64,000 nt of DNA from an uncultured Clostridia bacterium (GTDB taxonomy: Bacteria; Bacillota; Clostridia; Oscillospirales; Acutalibacteraceae): positions 48,902 to 112,901 of the forward strand of contig CALEJF010000010.1 in assembly GCA_937898625.1 (NCBI GenBank), read 5' to 3'. This document shows positions 1-8,981 of the stretch, in pieces (positions within the stretch are counted from its first letter, which is position 1; every line of letters starts with the position of its first letter). The translations under genes and the position numbers were made by a program. Under the pieces are notes generated by a model. It saw nothing but the letters and a program-made list of their open reading frames with translations, was not told the DNA's origin and searched no databases.

Positions 1-27
1 TTTGGTTTACTTGCAGAAGAAGAATAA
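1..27 (+). CDS. C-terminal end of a gene cut by the window edge
   Basis: The first 27 bases read in one frame as FGLLAEEE followed by TAA, and a clear factor-independent terminator begins about 20 bases later, as expected for the 3' end of a plus-strand gene. Only eight residues are visible, so no function can be given, and the reading frame is chosen only because it ends before the terminator. Confidence 0.4.
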   Translation, partial: FGLLAEEE

Positions 28-48
28 AAATGTTTTATAATACACAAG

Positions 49-78
49 GACGGTAAGTTTTCTTACCGTCTTTATTTT
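49..78 (+). terminator. Rho-independent terminator of the upstream gene
   Basis: A 9-bp perfect stem GACGGTAAG / CTTACCGTC with a TTTT loop (49-70) is followed by TTTATTTTT. It closes the transcription unit that enters from the left edge. Confidence 0.85.
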
Positions 79-151
79 TATTATATTCTCTTGCATTTTT
101 TAAAAATTAGATATAAAATCAAGATATATAACACTTTAAGGGGTGTATTAA

Positions 152-1135
152 ATGAAAAAGAAATTATTGATTATTATTCCTGCACTTGTGGTAGTGATTG
201 GAATCGGTATTATTTTAGGTGTTGCAATTCCAAAGTCAGAATATGCAACTGACTCTGCAGATACTGAAGAATTATTCAGACAAAATGTTGCTTTAGTTAG
301 TTATGAAAACACCATTGAAACTGCAATTCCACAGACCGAGCTTTTCAATGTGATTAAAAGTCATTTTGAATCCCCTCTTGCAGAAGGCAAGACTGTGAAA
401 AAGGCAATTATTATAGGCTATGACGGTTGCCGTGCAGATGTGCTCAAAGAAATGCAATATGAAAAGAGTGCAATTGCTTCAGTTTTGAATGATGGTGGTT
501 CAATTAATCTTTCTTATTGTGGTGGTGTTAATTACCCGGCAAAAAACACTCAGGACACCTCAACTGCTCCCGGTTGGTGTTCAATTCTTACAGGTGTATG
601 GGCTGATGCACATGGAATTACTGAAAATGGTATTCAGAAATCACTTGAACACAAAACACTTCTCACTACTCTGGTAGAAGATAAAACTATTGACAGCGCT
701 TCTTTTATTACAAAATGGGCAGGTCATTTTTCAAGAAAAAAATCCACATACATTCTCGAAAAGGAATATTGCGAAGAAAACAATATCAATGTAAGCTTTA
801 ATAAATGCAAAAATGATGAGGCATCACACGAATATACATTAAGTGAAATTGGCAAAAAAGATTGTGCAGACTTCATTTTTGTTATTTATGAGCCAACTGA
901 CTCCATAGGTCACAACCTGGGATTTACAATCAATAATCCTGACTATATAAATGCTTTCTGGGAAGCTGATATCTATGGTCTTAACACAATTGAAGCAATT
1001 AAATCAAGAGAAACCTATGAAACAGAAGACTGGCTTATTATTATAACCTCTGACCACGGCGGAATTGGTACTGACCATGGTAATGAAAGTATCCAAGAAA
1101 GAATGACTTTCATTGTAACAAATAAAGAAATATAA
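152..1135 (+). CDS. Membrane-anchored alkaline phosphatase superfamily protein
   Basis: The 327-residue protein starts with a lysine pair and one hydrophobic segment (about residues 4-26), so it is probably anchored with its enzyme domain outside. The domain shows features of the alkaline phosphatase / nucleotide pyrophosphatase / sulfatase superfamily: a metal-site strand ending in YDGCRAD, a nucleophile region STAPGWCSILTG, then GHNLGF and the late metal ligands SDHGG. This supports hydrolysis of a phosphate or sulfate ester, but the substrate cannot be read. ATG 152 follows AAGGGG at good spacing. The next gene starts 15 bases after the stop, so the two are probably co-transcribed and may act on the same extracellular substrate (inference). 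Confidence 0.75.
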   Translation: MKKKLLIIIPALVVVIGIGIILGVAIPKSEYATDSADTEELFRQNVALVSYENTIETAIPQTELFNVIKSHFESPLAEGKTVKKAIIIGYDGCRADVLKEMQYEKSAIASVLNDGGSINLSYCGGVNYPAKNTQDTSTAPGWCSILTGVWADAHGITENGIQKSLEHKTLLTTLVEDKTIDSASFITKWAGHFSRKKSTYILEKEYCEENNINVSFNKCKNDEASHEYTLSEIGKKDCADFIFVIYEPTDSIGHNLGFTINNPDYINAFWEADIYGLNTIEAIKSRETYETEDWLIIITSDHGGIGTDHGNESIQERMTFIVTNKEI

Positions 1136-1150
1136 TTGGCTGGTGATTTT

Positions 1151-2110
1151 ATGCAAAATTTAACATTTGAGCAATTCAATAATGCGGAATTTAAACTATT
1201 TAATAGTAATCCTATAATTAAAAACCCACTTAATAGTTTTGTTATTGCTGACCCAAGTGTTATGACACCTGATATGTCCCACGATGGAAAATGGCATTTA
1301 TTCTGTCACACATTTTTTGGTGTTTACAGATACGAAAGTATTGATGGAATAAATTTTAAAAATAAGGGCAAAATTGTCAATCGTGCTATGCGTCCAAACA
1401 TCAATTACATTGACGGTACATATTACCTGTTTTATGAAAGAACAAGACCTGTGATTTTCAACCTTTTGAGCCTTGTGGGCGCAAAGTGGAAATCGGAAAT
1501 TTATTGCGTAACTTCAAAAAATCTCAATGATTGGTCTGAGCCGTTTTTAGTGATTGGCAAGACTCGTGATTACGAAGAGTGCAAACAAGGAATTGCAATT
1601 TCAAATCCATTTTTAACAAATATCGATAACAAATACCGTTTGTACTATTCTTGTGGACAAACATTCATTAAAGATTGCGGTTTCTGTGAGCCAACACATA
1701 TAAGTTATGCAGAAAGCGAAAATATTACAAGTAACTATATATCAAGAGAAACTCCTATAATCAGTCCTGATAAGAATGTTCATTACCTCAATCTTTGTTC
1801 CGGTTGTTTAAAGGTTTATAGGCTGGCGGATTGTTATATTGGTTTACAGAATGGACTTTTTGAGAATGGTGGAAAAAGCCATTCAGCAATCATGCTTTTA
1901 AAGTCACAGGATGGCGTGAATTTTGAGTTTGTAAAACCATTTTTAGTACCACAAAAACAGGGAAACAGCAACTGGATGGCACAATATGTTTATGCTTGTT
2001 GCCTTACATATTACAATGGCAAATTAAGACTATATTTCAATGCTCGTAATGTGTCGAACAATCTCACGGGCAGAGAGAGTATCGGTATTTATGAAGCAGA
2101 AATTAAATAA
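1151..2110 (+). CDS. GH43-like five-bladed beta-propeller glycosidase
   Basis: A 319-residue cytoplasmic protein without a signal peptide. The pattern of short blades with FVIADPSVM, GKWHLFCHTFFG, IDGTYYLFYE and KYRLYYSCG is typical of the GH43/GH32/GH130 five-bladed propeller superfamily, with the early Asp of ADPS as the likely catalytic base. An in-frame TTG at 1136 would add five residues, but ATG 1151 is preferred because GGTGAT lies just before it. It follows the phosphatase-superfamily gene in the same unit. The exact family and sugar cannot be fixed by eye; a phosphorylase of the GH130 type is an alternative. Confidence 0.65.
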   Translation: MQNLTFEQFNNAEFKLFNSNPIIKNPLNSFVIADPSVMTPDMSHDGKWHLFCHTFFGVYRYESIDGINFKNKGKIVNRAMRPNINYIDGTYYLFYERTRPVIFNLLSLVGAKWKSEIYCVTSKNLNDWSEPFLVIGKTRDYEECKQGIAISNPFLTNIDNKYRLYYSCGQTFIKDCGFCEPTHISYAESENITSNYISRETPIISPDKNVHYLNLCSGCLKVYRLADCYIGLQNGLFENGGKSHSAIMLLKSQDGVNFEFVKPFLVPQKQGNSNWMAQYVYACCLTYYNGKLRLYFNARNVSNNLTGRESIGIYEAEIK

Positions 2111-2197
2111 ATGCAAAATGGCGAGGTCAATAGACCTTGCTATTTTTTATATGACAAATTCAATTTATAAAGATAATTGTGAAGTGTGAAAAATCTA

Positions 2198-2251
2198 TTG
2201 ACAAAGCATTACTACAAGTGTAGTATATAAGTAGATACTACACTTGTAGGA
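2198..2251 (+). promoter_or_regulatory. Promoter with two BlaI-type operators
   Basis: A -35 TTGACA (2198-2203) and -10 TAGTAT (2221-2226) are separated by 17 bases. Operator 1, TACTACAAGTGTAGTA (2210-2225), covers the spacer and -10 and has perfect 7-base arms. Operator 2, TACTACACTTGTAGGA (2236-2251), lies 26 bases downstream and covers the transcription start and part of the SD. The TACA...TGTA core is the known BlaI/MecI/CopY operator type, so autoregulation by the adjacent repressor is expected. Confidence 0.9.
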
Positions 2252-2260
2252 GGTAATATT

Positions 2261-2623
2261 ATGAACTTATCAGAAAGAGAATGGACTGTACTTAATGTAC
2301 TTTGGGAAACTGATGGTGCAGAATTGGGCGAAATTGTGAATAAGCTATACCCACAAACCAAATGGAACCGCAATACAGTTCTCACTTATCTTACACGAAT
2401 GGAAACAAAGGGCTTAGTATCCATCAACAAGGATGTCTCACCCCACCTTTATTGCGCCACTATTGACCGAGAGAGTTGTCAACAGAAAGAAAGACAAAGT
2501 TTTCTTAATCGTGTTTACAGTGGCTCAACAAGTGATTTAATAGCGGCTTTTTTAAAGGAAGAACGTATTTCACAGGAGGAAATTGAAAACTTACGACAAA
2601 TTCTTGATAATATGGAGGTGTAG
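2261..2623 (+). CDS. BlaI/MecI/CopY-family repressor
   Basis: At 120 residues it has the length of the family. The N-terminal winged helix includes the signature LSEREWTVLNVLWE and WNRNTVLTYLTRMETKGLV, followed by a short helical dimerisation tail. Such repressors bind TACA/TGTA dyads and are cleaved or released when a partner M56 protease senses a signal. Two matching dyads overlap this gene's own promoter, and the M56 peptidase gene starts two bases after its stop, so this is a sensor-repressor pair. Nothing visible links it to a beta-lactamase. Confidence 0.92.
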   Translation: MNLSEREWTVLNVLWETDGAELGEIVNKLYPQTKWNRNTVLTYLTRMETKGLVSINKDVSPHLYCATIDRESCQQKERQSFLNRVYSGSTSDLIAAFLKEERISQEEIENLRQILDNMEV

Positions 2624-2625
2624 TT

Positions 2626-4566
2626 ATGTTTGATATTTGGGGATTTTTATTACAAACACTTAACATTTCAGGTGTTGCTGTTTTACTTTTGATTATAAAA
2701 GCACTTTTGAAAGATAAGTTACCTCCAAAATGGCATTTTTCCGTATGGAGCATTCTTGGGATTATAATTTTATTCCCTGCAGGAATACTGGGCAGATATT
2801 CACTTTTTAATTGGAAAGCAGTTATTGAGTTTATTAAGTTAGCAATCGGGGATTACAGTTTTACGCGGGTATTATACCCTTTCCCTATTGTAAAAAACGC
2901 TCCTGACACATTGGTGGATTGGATTTTCCTCGTTTATGTTGCAGGTGTTATAATAAGTCTTTTTATATACCTTATATCTTACATAAGACTTCGTCTTATT
3001 CTGCGTAAAGGCAACACACCTGATATCGAATTGATTTCGGTTATTAATACTATTGCACATAAACACAAACTCAAACCCTGCAGGATTGTTGTAGTCCCAG
3101 GACTTCCAAGTGCTTTTGTCTGTGGTGTAATTTTCCCTGTTCTTGTTGTGCCCGAAAGTAAACTTAATGAAAAGATTATTCTTCACGAGCTTTTCCACCT
3201 TAAAAATAAAGATACCTTATGGAGTGTTGTAATATGTCTTTTGCGTTGTCTTCATTGGTGCAATCCTTTAGTAGTATACTGTGCAAACCTTGCAATTAAC
3301 GATATGGAATCCCGTTGTGACCAGTTTGTTCTTGAACAACTTGAGGGTGAGGAACGCAGAGATTATGGACGCATTCTTCTGTCAATGTCAAATGAACGTT
3401 TTGCAAAAACTCCGGGTAGCACCTGTATAAATAATGGTGGTAAAAATATTCGCAAAAGAATTGAGGCTATTGCACGATTCAAGCAATATCCTGTTGGAAT
3501 GAGTTTAGTGTCAAGTTGTGTTATTATTGCACTTGGTCTTTCGCTTGCAATCGGTGTACAAGCTATGGAAATACCAAATCCAAATCACCAAACCGTTTCA
3601 GCAATTGCTACTGCAAGAAGTACAAGCTGCACAACTTATGTGGGCGCATTTGACACCTATGCCAAAGCGATTTTAGAGCAAAGCGGAATATACAGGCTTA
3701 TGTGTGCACCTGAAAACACACAAGCGGAGATTATAGAAGAAATACTTAACACAAAACATTATCCTAATTGGGATTGCGGACTTGATTCATACCCCAATCA
3801 ACAAGGCGATTATTATATCTATAACCTTGAAATAATTGAAAAAGATGTTTATGAGGGACTTCTTGTCATATCTCTTAATTACCCACCCGATGACAAAGAA
3901 ATTGAAAAAAATATGACATATCTCGCCTATCAGAAACTTCGTGTTGAAAAAGAGAAAGGTCGTTGGGTTACAATACCATTAGAGGAATTTCAATATGCTG
4001 AAACAGATGAGGAATGGCTTCATTATGGTTGTAGCAAAGTTCCTGCGACAACATATACAAGCACCGCTTTTGATTTTAAAATGGATATCAGATTCCAGAC
4101 CATTTATGTTGTAGATAATAAAATTAAAAATGATGATGTATTCTCTTCAATGTTGGGTAATTCATATTCCTATAACACTACCCCAATTTTAAACGCTAAA
4201 TTCGACATGGCATATGACCACCACGAATCCTCTTTAACGCATCTTGGTACTCAGGAAGAAAGAGATTCAATTAATAGAATCGGTGTTTCACTTGCCTCTG
4301 TTTATCCCGGTCAGGAAAGACCTGATGAACTAAAACCTGCTATCGGTTGTCAAAATTATTCATCTTCAAGCAACGATGGTAGCAGTTCTTCTTCAACAAG
4401 TGTTAAGCCCGGTTGGGGACCCACAGTACACTTATCAGGTGGTGGAAGTGGAGGCACATTCTCACAAATACTCAACACCGATATCCCTGAATACTATGTT
4501 GTAGATTTGTATGTAAACAATGAATTATATGCCCAAACGGATTTGCTTTTACAAGAGGAGGAATAA
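2626..4566 (+). CDS. BlaR1/MecR1-like M56 family membrane metallopeptidase
   Basis: This 646-residue protein has several N-terminal membrane segments, the zinc motif HELFH near residue 187 followed by LKNKD, and another segment around LCWCNPLV-like sequence (LRCLHWCNPLVVYC). These are hallmarks of peptidase M56, which cleaves the BlaI-type repressor on signal. A further hydrophobic segment near residue 300 is followed by about 320 residues predicted to be extracellular. That part has no SxxK penicillin-binding motif; it ends in a Ser/Gly-rich stretch around residues 585-625. The signal is therefore probably not a beta-lactam. The repressor gene lies directly upstream, and a small membrane protein gene follows three bases after the stop. 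Confidence 0.88.
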   Translation: MFDIWGFLLQTLNISGVAVLLLIIKALLKDKLPPKWHFSVWSILGIIILFPAGILGRYSLFNWKAVIEFIKLAIGDYSFTRVLYPFPIVKNAPDTLVDWIFLVYVAGVIISLFIYLISYIRLRLILRKGNTPDIELISVINTIAHKHKLKPCRIVVVPGLPSAFVCGVIFPVLVVPESKLNEKIILHELFHLKNKDTLWSVVICLLRCLHWCNPLVVYCANLAINDMESRCDQFVLEQLEGEERRDYGRILLSMSNERFAKTPGSTCINNGGKNIRKRIEAIARFKQYPVGMSLVSSCVIIALGLSLAIGVQAMEIPNPNHQTVSAIATARSTSCTTYVGAFDTYAKAILEQSGIYRLMCAPENTQAEIIEEILNTKHYPNWDCGLDSYPNQQGDYYIYNLEIIEKDVYEGLLVISLNYPPDDKEIEKNMTYLAYQKLRVEKEKGRWVTIPLEEFQYAETDEEWLHYGCSKVPATTYTSTAFDFKMDIRFQTIYVVDNKIKNDDVFSSMLGNSYSYNTTPILNAKFDMAYDHHESSLTHLGTQEERDSINRIGVSLASVYPGQERPDELKPAIGCQNYSSSSNDGSSSSSTSVKPGWGPTVHLSGGGSGGTFSQILNTDIPEYYVVDLYVNNELYAQTDLLLQEEE

Positions 4567-4569
4567 AAA

Positions 4570-5187
4570 ATGACTGATTACGGAAAAATATATGATGGGA
4601 TTACAAAAGCCATCTGGGGATATTTCTTCCTGTATTTTGACATTAACCTCGGCACAGTATCAATTCTTCCTTCATTTGTGGGATATATTTTGTTTCTGAA
4701 AGCAATTGACCTGTTGAGGGATGAAGAACGTGAGCTTTCTCTTTTAAAAACATTGGGTTATATTTTAACCGTATGGAATGCAATTGAATGGCTGGCAAAA
4801 TGCGTTAGTTACAGTTTTGCAGGTCAATGGCAATTTGTCATACTTATTGCCGGATTAATAAATATGTATTTTCACTTCCAATTCCTGACTAATATCGCAT
4901 CTATTGCAACAAGACATCAGGTTGAGGGGTGCGAATATGATAAAAAACTACTCACCTGCCGAACAATACAAACCTTGATGCTGACAGTGTTTATAGTTAT
5001 TTCAAGATTTAATTTCATTCTTGAAGAAATATGGATTTATATTTCTCTTGCTCTTGCAGTAATCTATATAATCGTCTGTATTTATATAATGGCAACATTA
5101 AATGGGTTAAGAAAAAACTTGAATACAGAAGATATTGTTTTAGATATAGTTACGGAAGAAAACAATACTGATGATACCGATATATAA
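4570..5187 (+). CDS. Small multi-pass membrane protein of the M56 operon
   Basis: A 205-residue protein with about five to six hydrophobic segments (for example SILPSFVGYILFLKAIDLL and LALAVIYIIVCIYIM) and an acidic C-terminal tail. I do not recognise a family. The gene is separated from the M56 peptidase by three bases and ends just before the operon terminator, so it is the third member of the BlaI-regulated unit. It may be the controlled output or an accessory of signal sensing; the sequence does not decide. Confidence 0.7.
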   Translation: MTDYGKIYDGITKAIWGYFFLYFDINLGTVSILPSFVGYILFLKAIDLLRDEERELSLLKTLGYILTVWNAIEWLAKCVSYSFAGQWQFVILIAGLINMYFHFQFLTNIASIATRHQVEGCEYDKKLLTCRTIQTLMLTVFIVISRFNFILEEIWIYISLALAVIYIIVCIYIMATLNGLRKNLNTEDIVLDIVTEENNTDDTDI

Positions 5188-5192
5188 TCATC

Positions 5193-5228
5193 AAAACTGC
5201 GACAAGAAAATTCTTGTCGCAGTTTTTT
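5193..5228 (+). terminator. Terminator of the BlaI/M56 operon
   Basis: A 16-bp perfect stem, AAAACTGCGACAAGAA with its complement at 5211-5226, is followed by further T residues. It begins six bases after the last stop codon of the operon. Confidence 0.92.
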
Positions 5229-5279
5229 ATTGACAAAGTCATTTTTTGATGATAAATTGAAAACAAGGAGTGATGCACT

Positions 5280-6122
5280 ATGAAAAAAAGCATAAAAGCA
5301 TTAAAAGTTATCGGTTCGGTTGCATTAGCTGTAGTGGTTGGTGCGGGTATATGGCAAATAGCAGTTCGTCAGCAATCAAAGAAATACAATATGATTACCC
5401 TTGATACAAGTAATGTTCCCTCCCCTGTTACATCTGCCGTAAAAGAAGGTGACATTCAGTTAAGTGAAGTTAAAATGCACTATTCAATTTATGGTGAAAA
5501 AGGACATCCTTTAATTCTTGTTCACGGTAATGGCGGCAGTCAGAATTCTCTTAAAGAAGCTGCAACATATCTTGCAAACGACTATACTGTATATGTGATT
5601 GAAAGTCGTTGTCACGGACAAAGTAGCGACCCTGGTGTTATTTCTTACGATTTAATGGCAAAGGACATTAAGGAATTCATTGAATTAATGAATTTAGAAA
5701 AACCATATCTTATGGGACACAGTGATGGTGGAATAAACGCTCTTACAGTGGCTTATACATACCCTGATTTACTTGGTGGATTTATTTCCTGCGGTGCTAA
5801 CACAACACCTGAAACATTCAAACCATATTTCACAATTGGTGTTAAAATAAACGACATATTTAACCCCAACAAGCTTAACGATATGATGCTGACGCAACCG
5901 CAAATGAGCAAGGAATTGCTTTCTCGCATCACCTGCCCTGCCTATATTGTTGCAGGTGAATATGATATAATGTGGTTGTCCGATTCTGTACTTATTCACG
6001 AGAGTATTAAGGACAGTAAAATAGCAATTATCAAAGGTGGAAATCATTCGTCATATATTTCACAGGACGGCAAACAAGCCTATGTATTGGCACGCGATTT
6101 TTTCAATTCAATTGAACAATAA
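5280..6122 (+). CDS. Membrane-anchored alpha/beta hydrolase
   Basis: The 280-residue protein has an N-terminal signal anchor (about residues 8-27) and an alpha/beta-hydrolase core. Visible motifs are the oxyanion region LILVHGNGGS, the nucleophile elbow GHSDGG with Ser near residue 148, an acid candidate in AGEYDIMW, and the late His in GGNHSSY. Length and spacing fit a complete extracellular esterase or lipase-like enzyme. ATG 5280 follows AAGGAGTGATGCACT. It is a single-gene unit between two terminators, and the substrate is unknown. Confidence 0.85.
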   Translation: MKKSIKALKVIGSVALAVVVGAGIWQIAVRQQSKKYNMITLDTSNVPSPVTSAVKEGDIQLSEVKMHYSIYGEKGHPLILVHGNGGSQNSLKEAATYLANDYTVYVIESRCHGQSSDPGVISYDLMAKDIKEFIELMNLEKPYLMGHSDGGINALTVAYTYPDLLGGFISCGANTTPETFKPYFTIGVKINDIFNPNKLNDMMLTQPQMSKELLSRITCPAYIVAGEYDIMWLSDSVLIHESIKDSKIAIIKGGNHSSYISQDGKQAYVLARDFFNSIEQ

Positions 6123-6126
6123 TTCT

Positions 6127-6152
6127 AGAGGGTAGTTACTACCCTCTTTTTT
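6127..6152 (+). terminator. Terminator after the alpha/beta hydrolase
   Basis: A 10-bp stem AGAGGGTAGT / ACTACCCTCT followed by TTTTT, starting four bases after the stop codon. Confidence 0.92.
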
Positions 6153-6251
6153 CGTCAGTTTGCAAATATGTGTGTATTATGTATGTTACCTATTGTCTTT
6201 TGTTTTGCTTTATGATTAAATAATAATAACAATATATAAGGGGAATTTGTT

Positions 6252-8858
6252 ATGAAAAAGAGTAAAAGAGTAATCGCAATACTTTTGGTGATTGTACTGT
6301 TATTGTCCTGTCTGCCTGTTTCATCCATGGCAGTCAGTGGTGATGTTCCTGCTGACATTATTGCTATGTCAAGTCAGGTGGCAGTTGAACTTGAACAAGA
6401 AGGCATTGTTCTTCTTGAAAATCAAGACGATGTACTGCCTATTGGTGATAAAAAGGTTAATATCTTCGGTGCAGGTTCTGTTGTGCCATTTTTAGGTGGT
6501 GCAGGTTCGGGTGCTATTACAACTGATGACCCTGTAACATTCTACGAGGCACTTGACGAAAACGGTATCAACTACAACCCTGAACTTCGTGAGCTTTACG
6601 AAACAGAATGTAGCGGAAATGAAACACCAAAAACAGGAAATACTGTTGTGAATAATCTTCTTCAATTGGTTCTTGCGCAAAATTCGCTTGAGGAAATGGT
6701 TTGCGAAAAGCTTACTGATGAAATTATGCAGAATGCAGTTGATTTTTCTGACACTGCAATAATTATGATAAGCCGTACAAGCAGAGAAACTGCGGACATT
6801 CCTGAAGATGTTTTGCGTCTTAGTGAAGAAGAACAGAAACTTGTTGAAAAAGTAACATCATCGTTCAAAAATGTTATTGTCCTTTTTAACACAGGTAATG
6901 TTATGGAAATGGGTTGGCTGGAAGAATATGAAAGCATTAAGGCTGCTGCTATGGTATGGATTCCGGGTGAATTTGGTATGAGAGCAGTTGCACAAATGCT
7001 TTCAGGTGAAGTTAACCCATCGGGCAGACTTACTGATACAATTGCTTATAAAATCAGTGACCACCCATCAAGTGAAAGCTTTGGCACATACGAATATGAT
7101 GGTGGCGGATATTATGTTGAATATCTTGAAGGCATTTATGTAGGTTATCGCTATTTTGAAACTTTTGCAAAAGACAAGGTTCAATATCCTTTCGGTTATG
7201 GTCTTTCTTATACAGAATTTGAGAAAGAACTTATTTCTTATGATATTGGTGATGAAGCTATAACTGTTGATGTTAAGGTTACAAATATCGGTGATGTAAA
7301 CGGTAAAGAGGTTGTTCAGATTTATTACAGTGCCCCCTACTATGAAGGTGGAATTGAGAAGAGTGCAATTTGTCTTGGCGGATATGGTAAAACTGATATG
7401 CTTGAGCCAAACGAAAGTGAAATTGTTACGGTTGAAGTCAAAATTAGTGATATGATGTCCTACGATAAGGATAATCTTGAAGCCTGGATTCTTGAAAAGG
7501 GCGATTACCAAATTATTCTCGGTGAAAATGTTCGTGAACACATTGATTCATTTACATACACAGTTGAAAATGATGTTGTAGTTAAATATGACTCTGTTTC
7601 AGGAAACGAAATCAAGAATCTTTTCGATTTTGCATACAGTGATTTTACAATTCTTTCAAGAAGCGACCTTGAAGGCACATATCCACAAGCAAGAGTGCTT
7701 ACTGCAACAGATGAAATTTTAAATCCTGATCAACTTCCCGAGCCTACTCTTGTTGGTGAAGCACCTAAAATGGGTGTTGAATACGAAACACCAATTATGC
7801 TTCAGGATGTTTATGAAAATCCTGAACTTATGGATAAATTTCTTGACCAATTAACTCTTGATGAGATGATTACCCTTGTTTGTCACAGTGGTTATGAAAC
7901 CCAGGGTATTGACAGGCTCGGTGTACCAAAAACTTATGATAACGACGGTCCATCCTGCGTTAAAGGTGCTCACGGTCAGACATATTTTGATTGTGGTACA
8001 GCTTATCCTTGTGCTACTGCTATTGCTTGTACTTGGAACGACGAGCTTGCGTTCAAGATGGGTGAAAGTGCCGGCATTGAGGCAGACGCTATGGAAACAG
8101 ATATCTGGTATGCTCCGGGTGCTAATATTCACAGAAATCCTATGGGTGGCAGAAACTTTGAATATTTCTCTGAAGACCCACTTGTAGCAGGAAGAATGTC
8201 AGCAGGTATTGTTGCAGGTGCTAAATCGAAGGGACTTATTACAACAATCAAGCATTTTGTTTTGAACGAACAAGAGTCACATCGTAATGGTATTTTTACT
8301 TGGGCTGATGAACAAACCATGCGTGAAATCTATTTGAAGGCATTTGAAATTCCTGTAAAAACTGCCGGTTGTGACGGAATTATGTCTGCTTATAACAGAA
8401 TTGGTACTGACTGGTGTGGCGGATGCTCTGAACTTCTTAATGACCTTTTAAGAACTGAATGGGGGTACACAGGATATGTTGTTTCTGACTATTCAAGCAA
8501 TATGACAGGTTCAGGATATATGAGTCCTGCTGTTGGTGTTTATAACGGCAACGACACAATGCTTACAGGACTGTGGCTTATCAGTATGCCATCCCATATT
8601 ATTGAAATGGAAAAGGCATATAAAAATGACCCAATTGGCTTTGGCGTTGCACTTCGTGAAGCTTGCAGAAATATTATGAATGTTAAGATGAAGACAAAAG
8701 CATTCCTTGAACCAAGTGAAGATGCACCCTACCTTACAGACCTTTTCATTAAACCTGATGAATGGGAATTTGATAGTCCTTACACAGTTTCCAATGTGGT
8801 ATATCTCTTTAAAAATGTCGTAAATGCAATTATTCTTGTTGTGAGAATTATAATGTAA
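6252..8858 (+). CDS. Secreted GH3 beta-glucosidase with swapped domain order
   Basis: An 868-residue protein with a signal peptide (hydrophobic stretch then PVSSMA). The region after it, AVELEQEGIVLLEN, FNTGNVMEMGW and GEVNPSGRLTDT, corresponds to the GH3 C-terminal domain, followed by a fibronectin III-like domain near residues 320-430. The catalytic TIM-barrel domain comes last: LTLDEMITLVCHSG, TYDNDGPSCVKG, IKHFVLNEQESHR, and the nucleophile Asp in GYVVSDYSS. This reversed order is established for some rumen Clostridia beta-glucosidases. A hydrophobic segment at the very C-terminus (VVNAIILVVRIIM) may anchor it to the membrane. It sits alone between terminators. Confidence 0.9.
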   Translation: MKKSKRVIAILLVIVLLLSCLPVSSMAVSGDVPADIIAMSSQVAVELEQEGIVLLENQDDVLPIGDKKVNIFGAGSVVPFLGGAGSGAITTDDPVTFYEALDENGINYNPELRELYETECSGNETPKTGNTVVNNLLQLVLAQNSLEEMVCEKLTDEIMQNAVDFSDTAIIMISRTSRETADIPEDVLRLSEEEQKLVEKVTSSFKNVIVLFNTGNVMEMGWLEEYESIKAAAMVWIPGEFGMRAVAQMLSGEVNPSGRLTDTIAYKISDHPSSESFGTYEYDGGGYYVEYLEGIYVGYRYFETFAKDKVQYPFGYGLSYTEFEKELISYDIGDEAITVDVKVTNIGDVNGKEVVQIYYSAPYYEGGIEKSAICLGGYGKTDMLEPNESEIVTVEVKISDMMSYDKDNLEAWILEKGDYQIILGENVREHIDSFTYTVENDVVVKYDSVSGNEIKNLFDFAYSDFTILSRSDLEGTYPQARVLTATDEILNPDQLPEPTLVGEAPKMGVEYETPIMLQDVYENPELMDKFLDQLTLDEMITLVCHSGYETQGIDRLGVPKTYDNDGPSCVKGAHGQTYFDCGTAYPCATAIACTWNDELAFKMGESAGIEADAMETDIWYAPGANIHRNPMGGRNFEYFSEDPLVAGRMSAGIVAGAKSKGLITTIKHFVLNEQESHRNGIFTWADEQTMREIYLKAFEIPVKTAGCDGIMSAYNRIGTDWCGGCSELLNDLLRTEWGYTGYVVSDYSSNMTGSGYMSPAVGVYNGNDTMLTGLWLISMPSHIIEMEKAYKNDPIGFGVALREACRNIMNVKMKTKAFLEPSEDAPYLTDLFIKPDEWEFDSPYTVSNVVYLFKNVVNAIILVVRIIM

Positions 8859-8867
8859 CAGTATTTT

Positions 8868-8897
8868 GGGCGGTAGTTTTATGCTACCGTCCTATAT
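8868..8897 (+). terminator. Terminator after the GH3 gene
   Basis: Stem GGGCGGTAG / CTACCGTCC (8868-8892, one G-T pair) followed by a T-rich run. Confidence 0.82.
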
Positions 8898-8981
8898 TTT
8901 TGTTTTAGTATTGAAAAATAATGATAAAGAGTATATAATTACTTTGATAAAAAAATAACAACTTGAAATGGGGTTTATTAT

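Noticed and set aside
2261..4566. Beta-lactam resistance regulator pair (blaI-blaR1 proper)
   Set aside because: The peptidase lacks a penicillin-binding sensor domain and no beta-lactamase or PBP2a gene is present.
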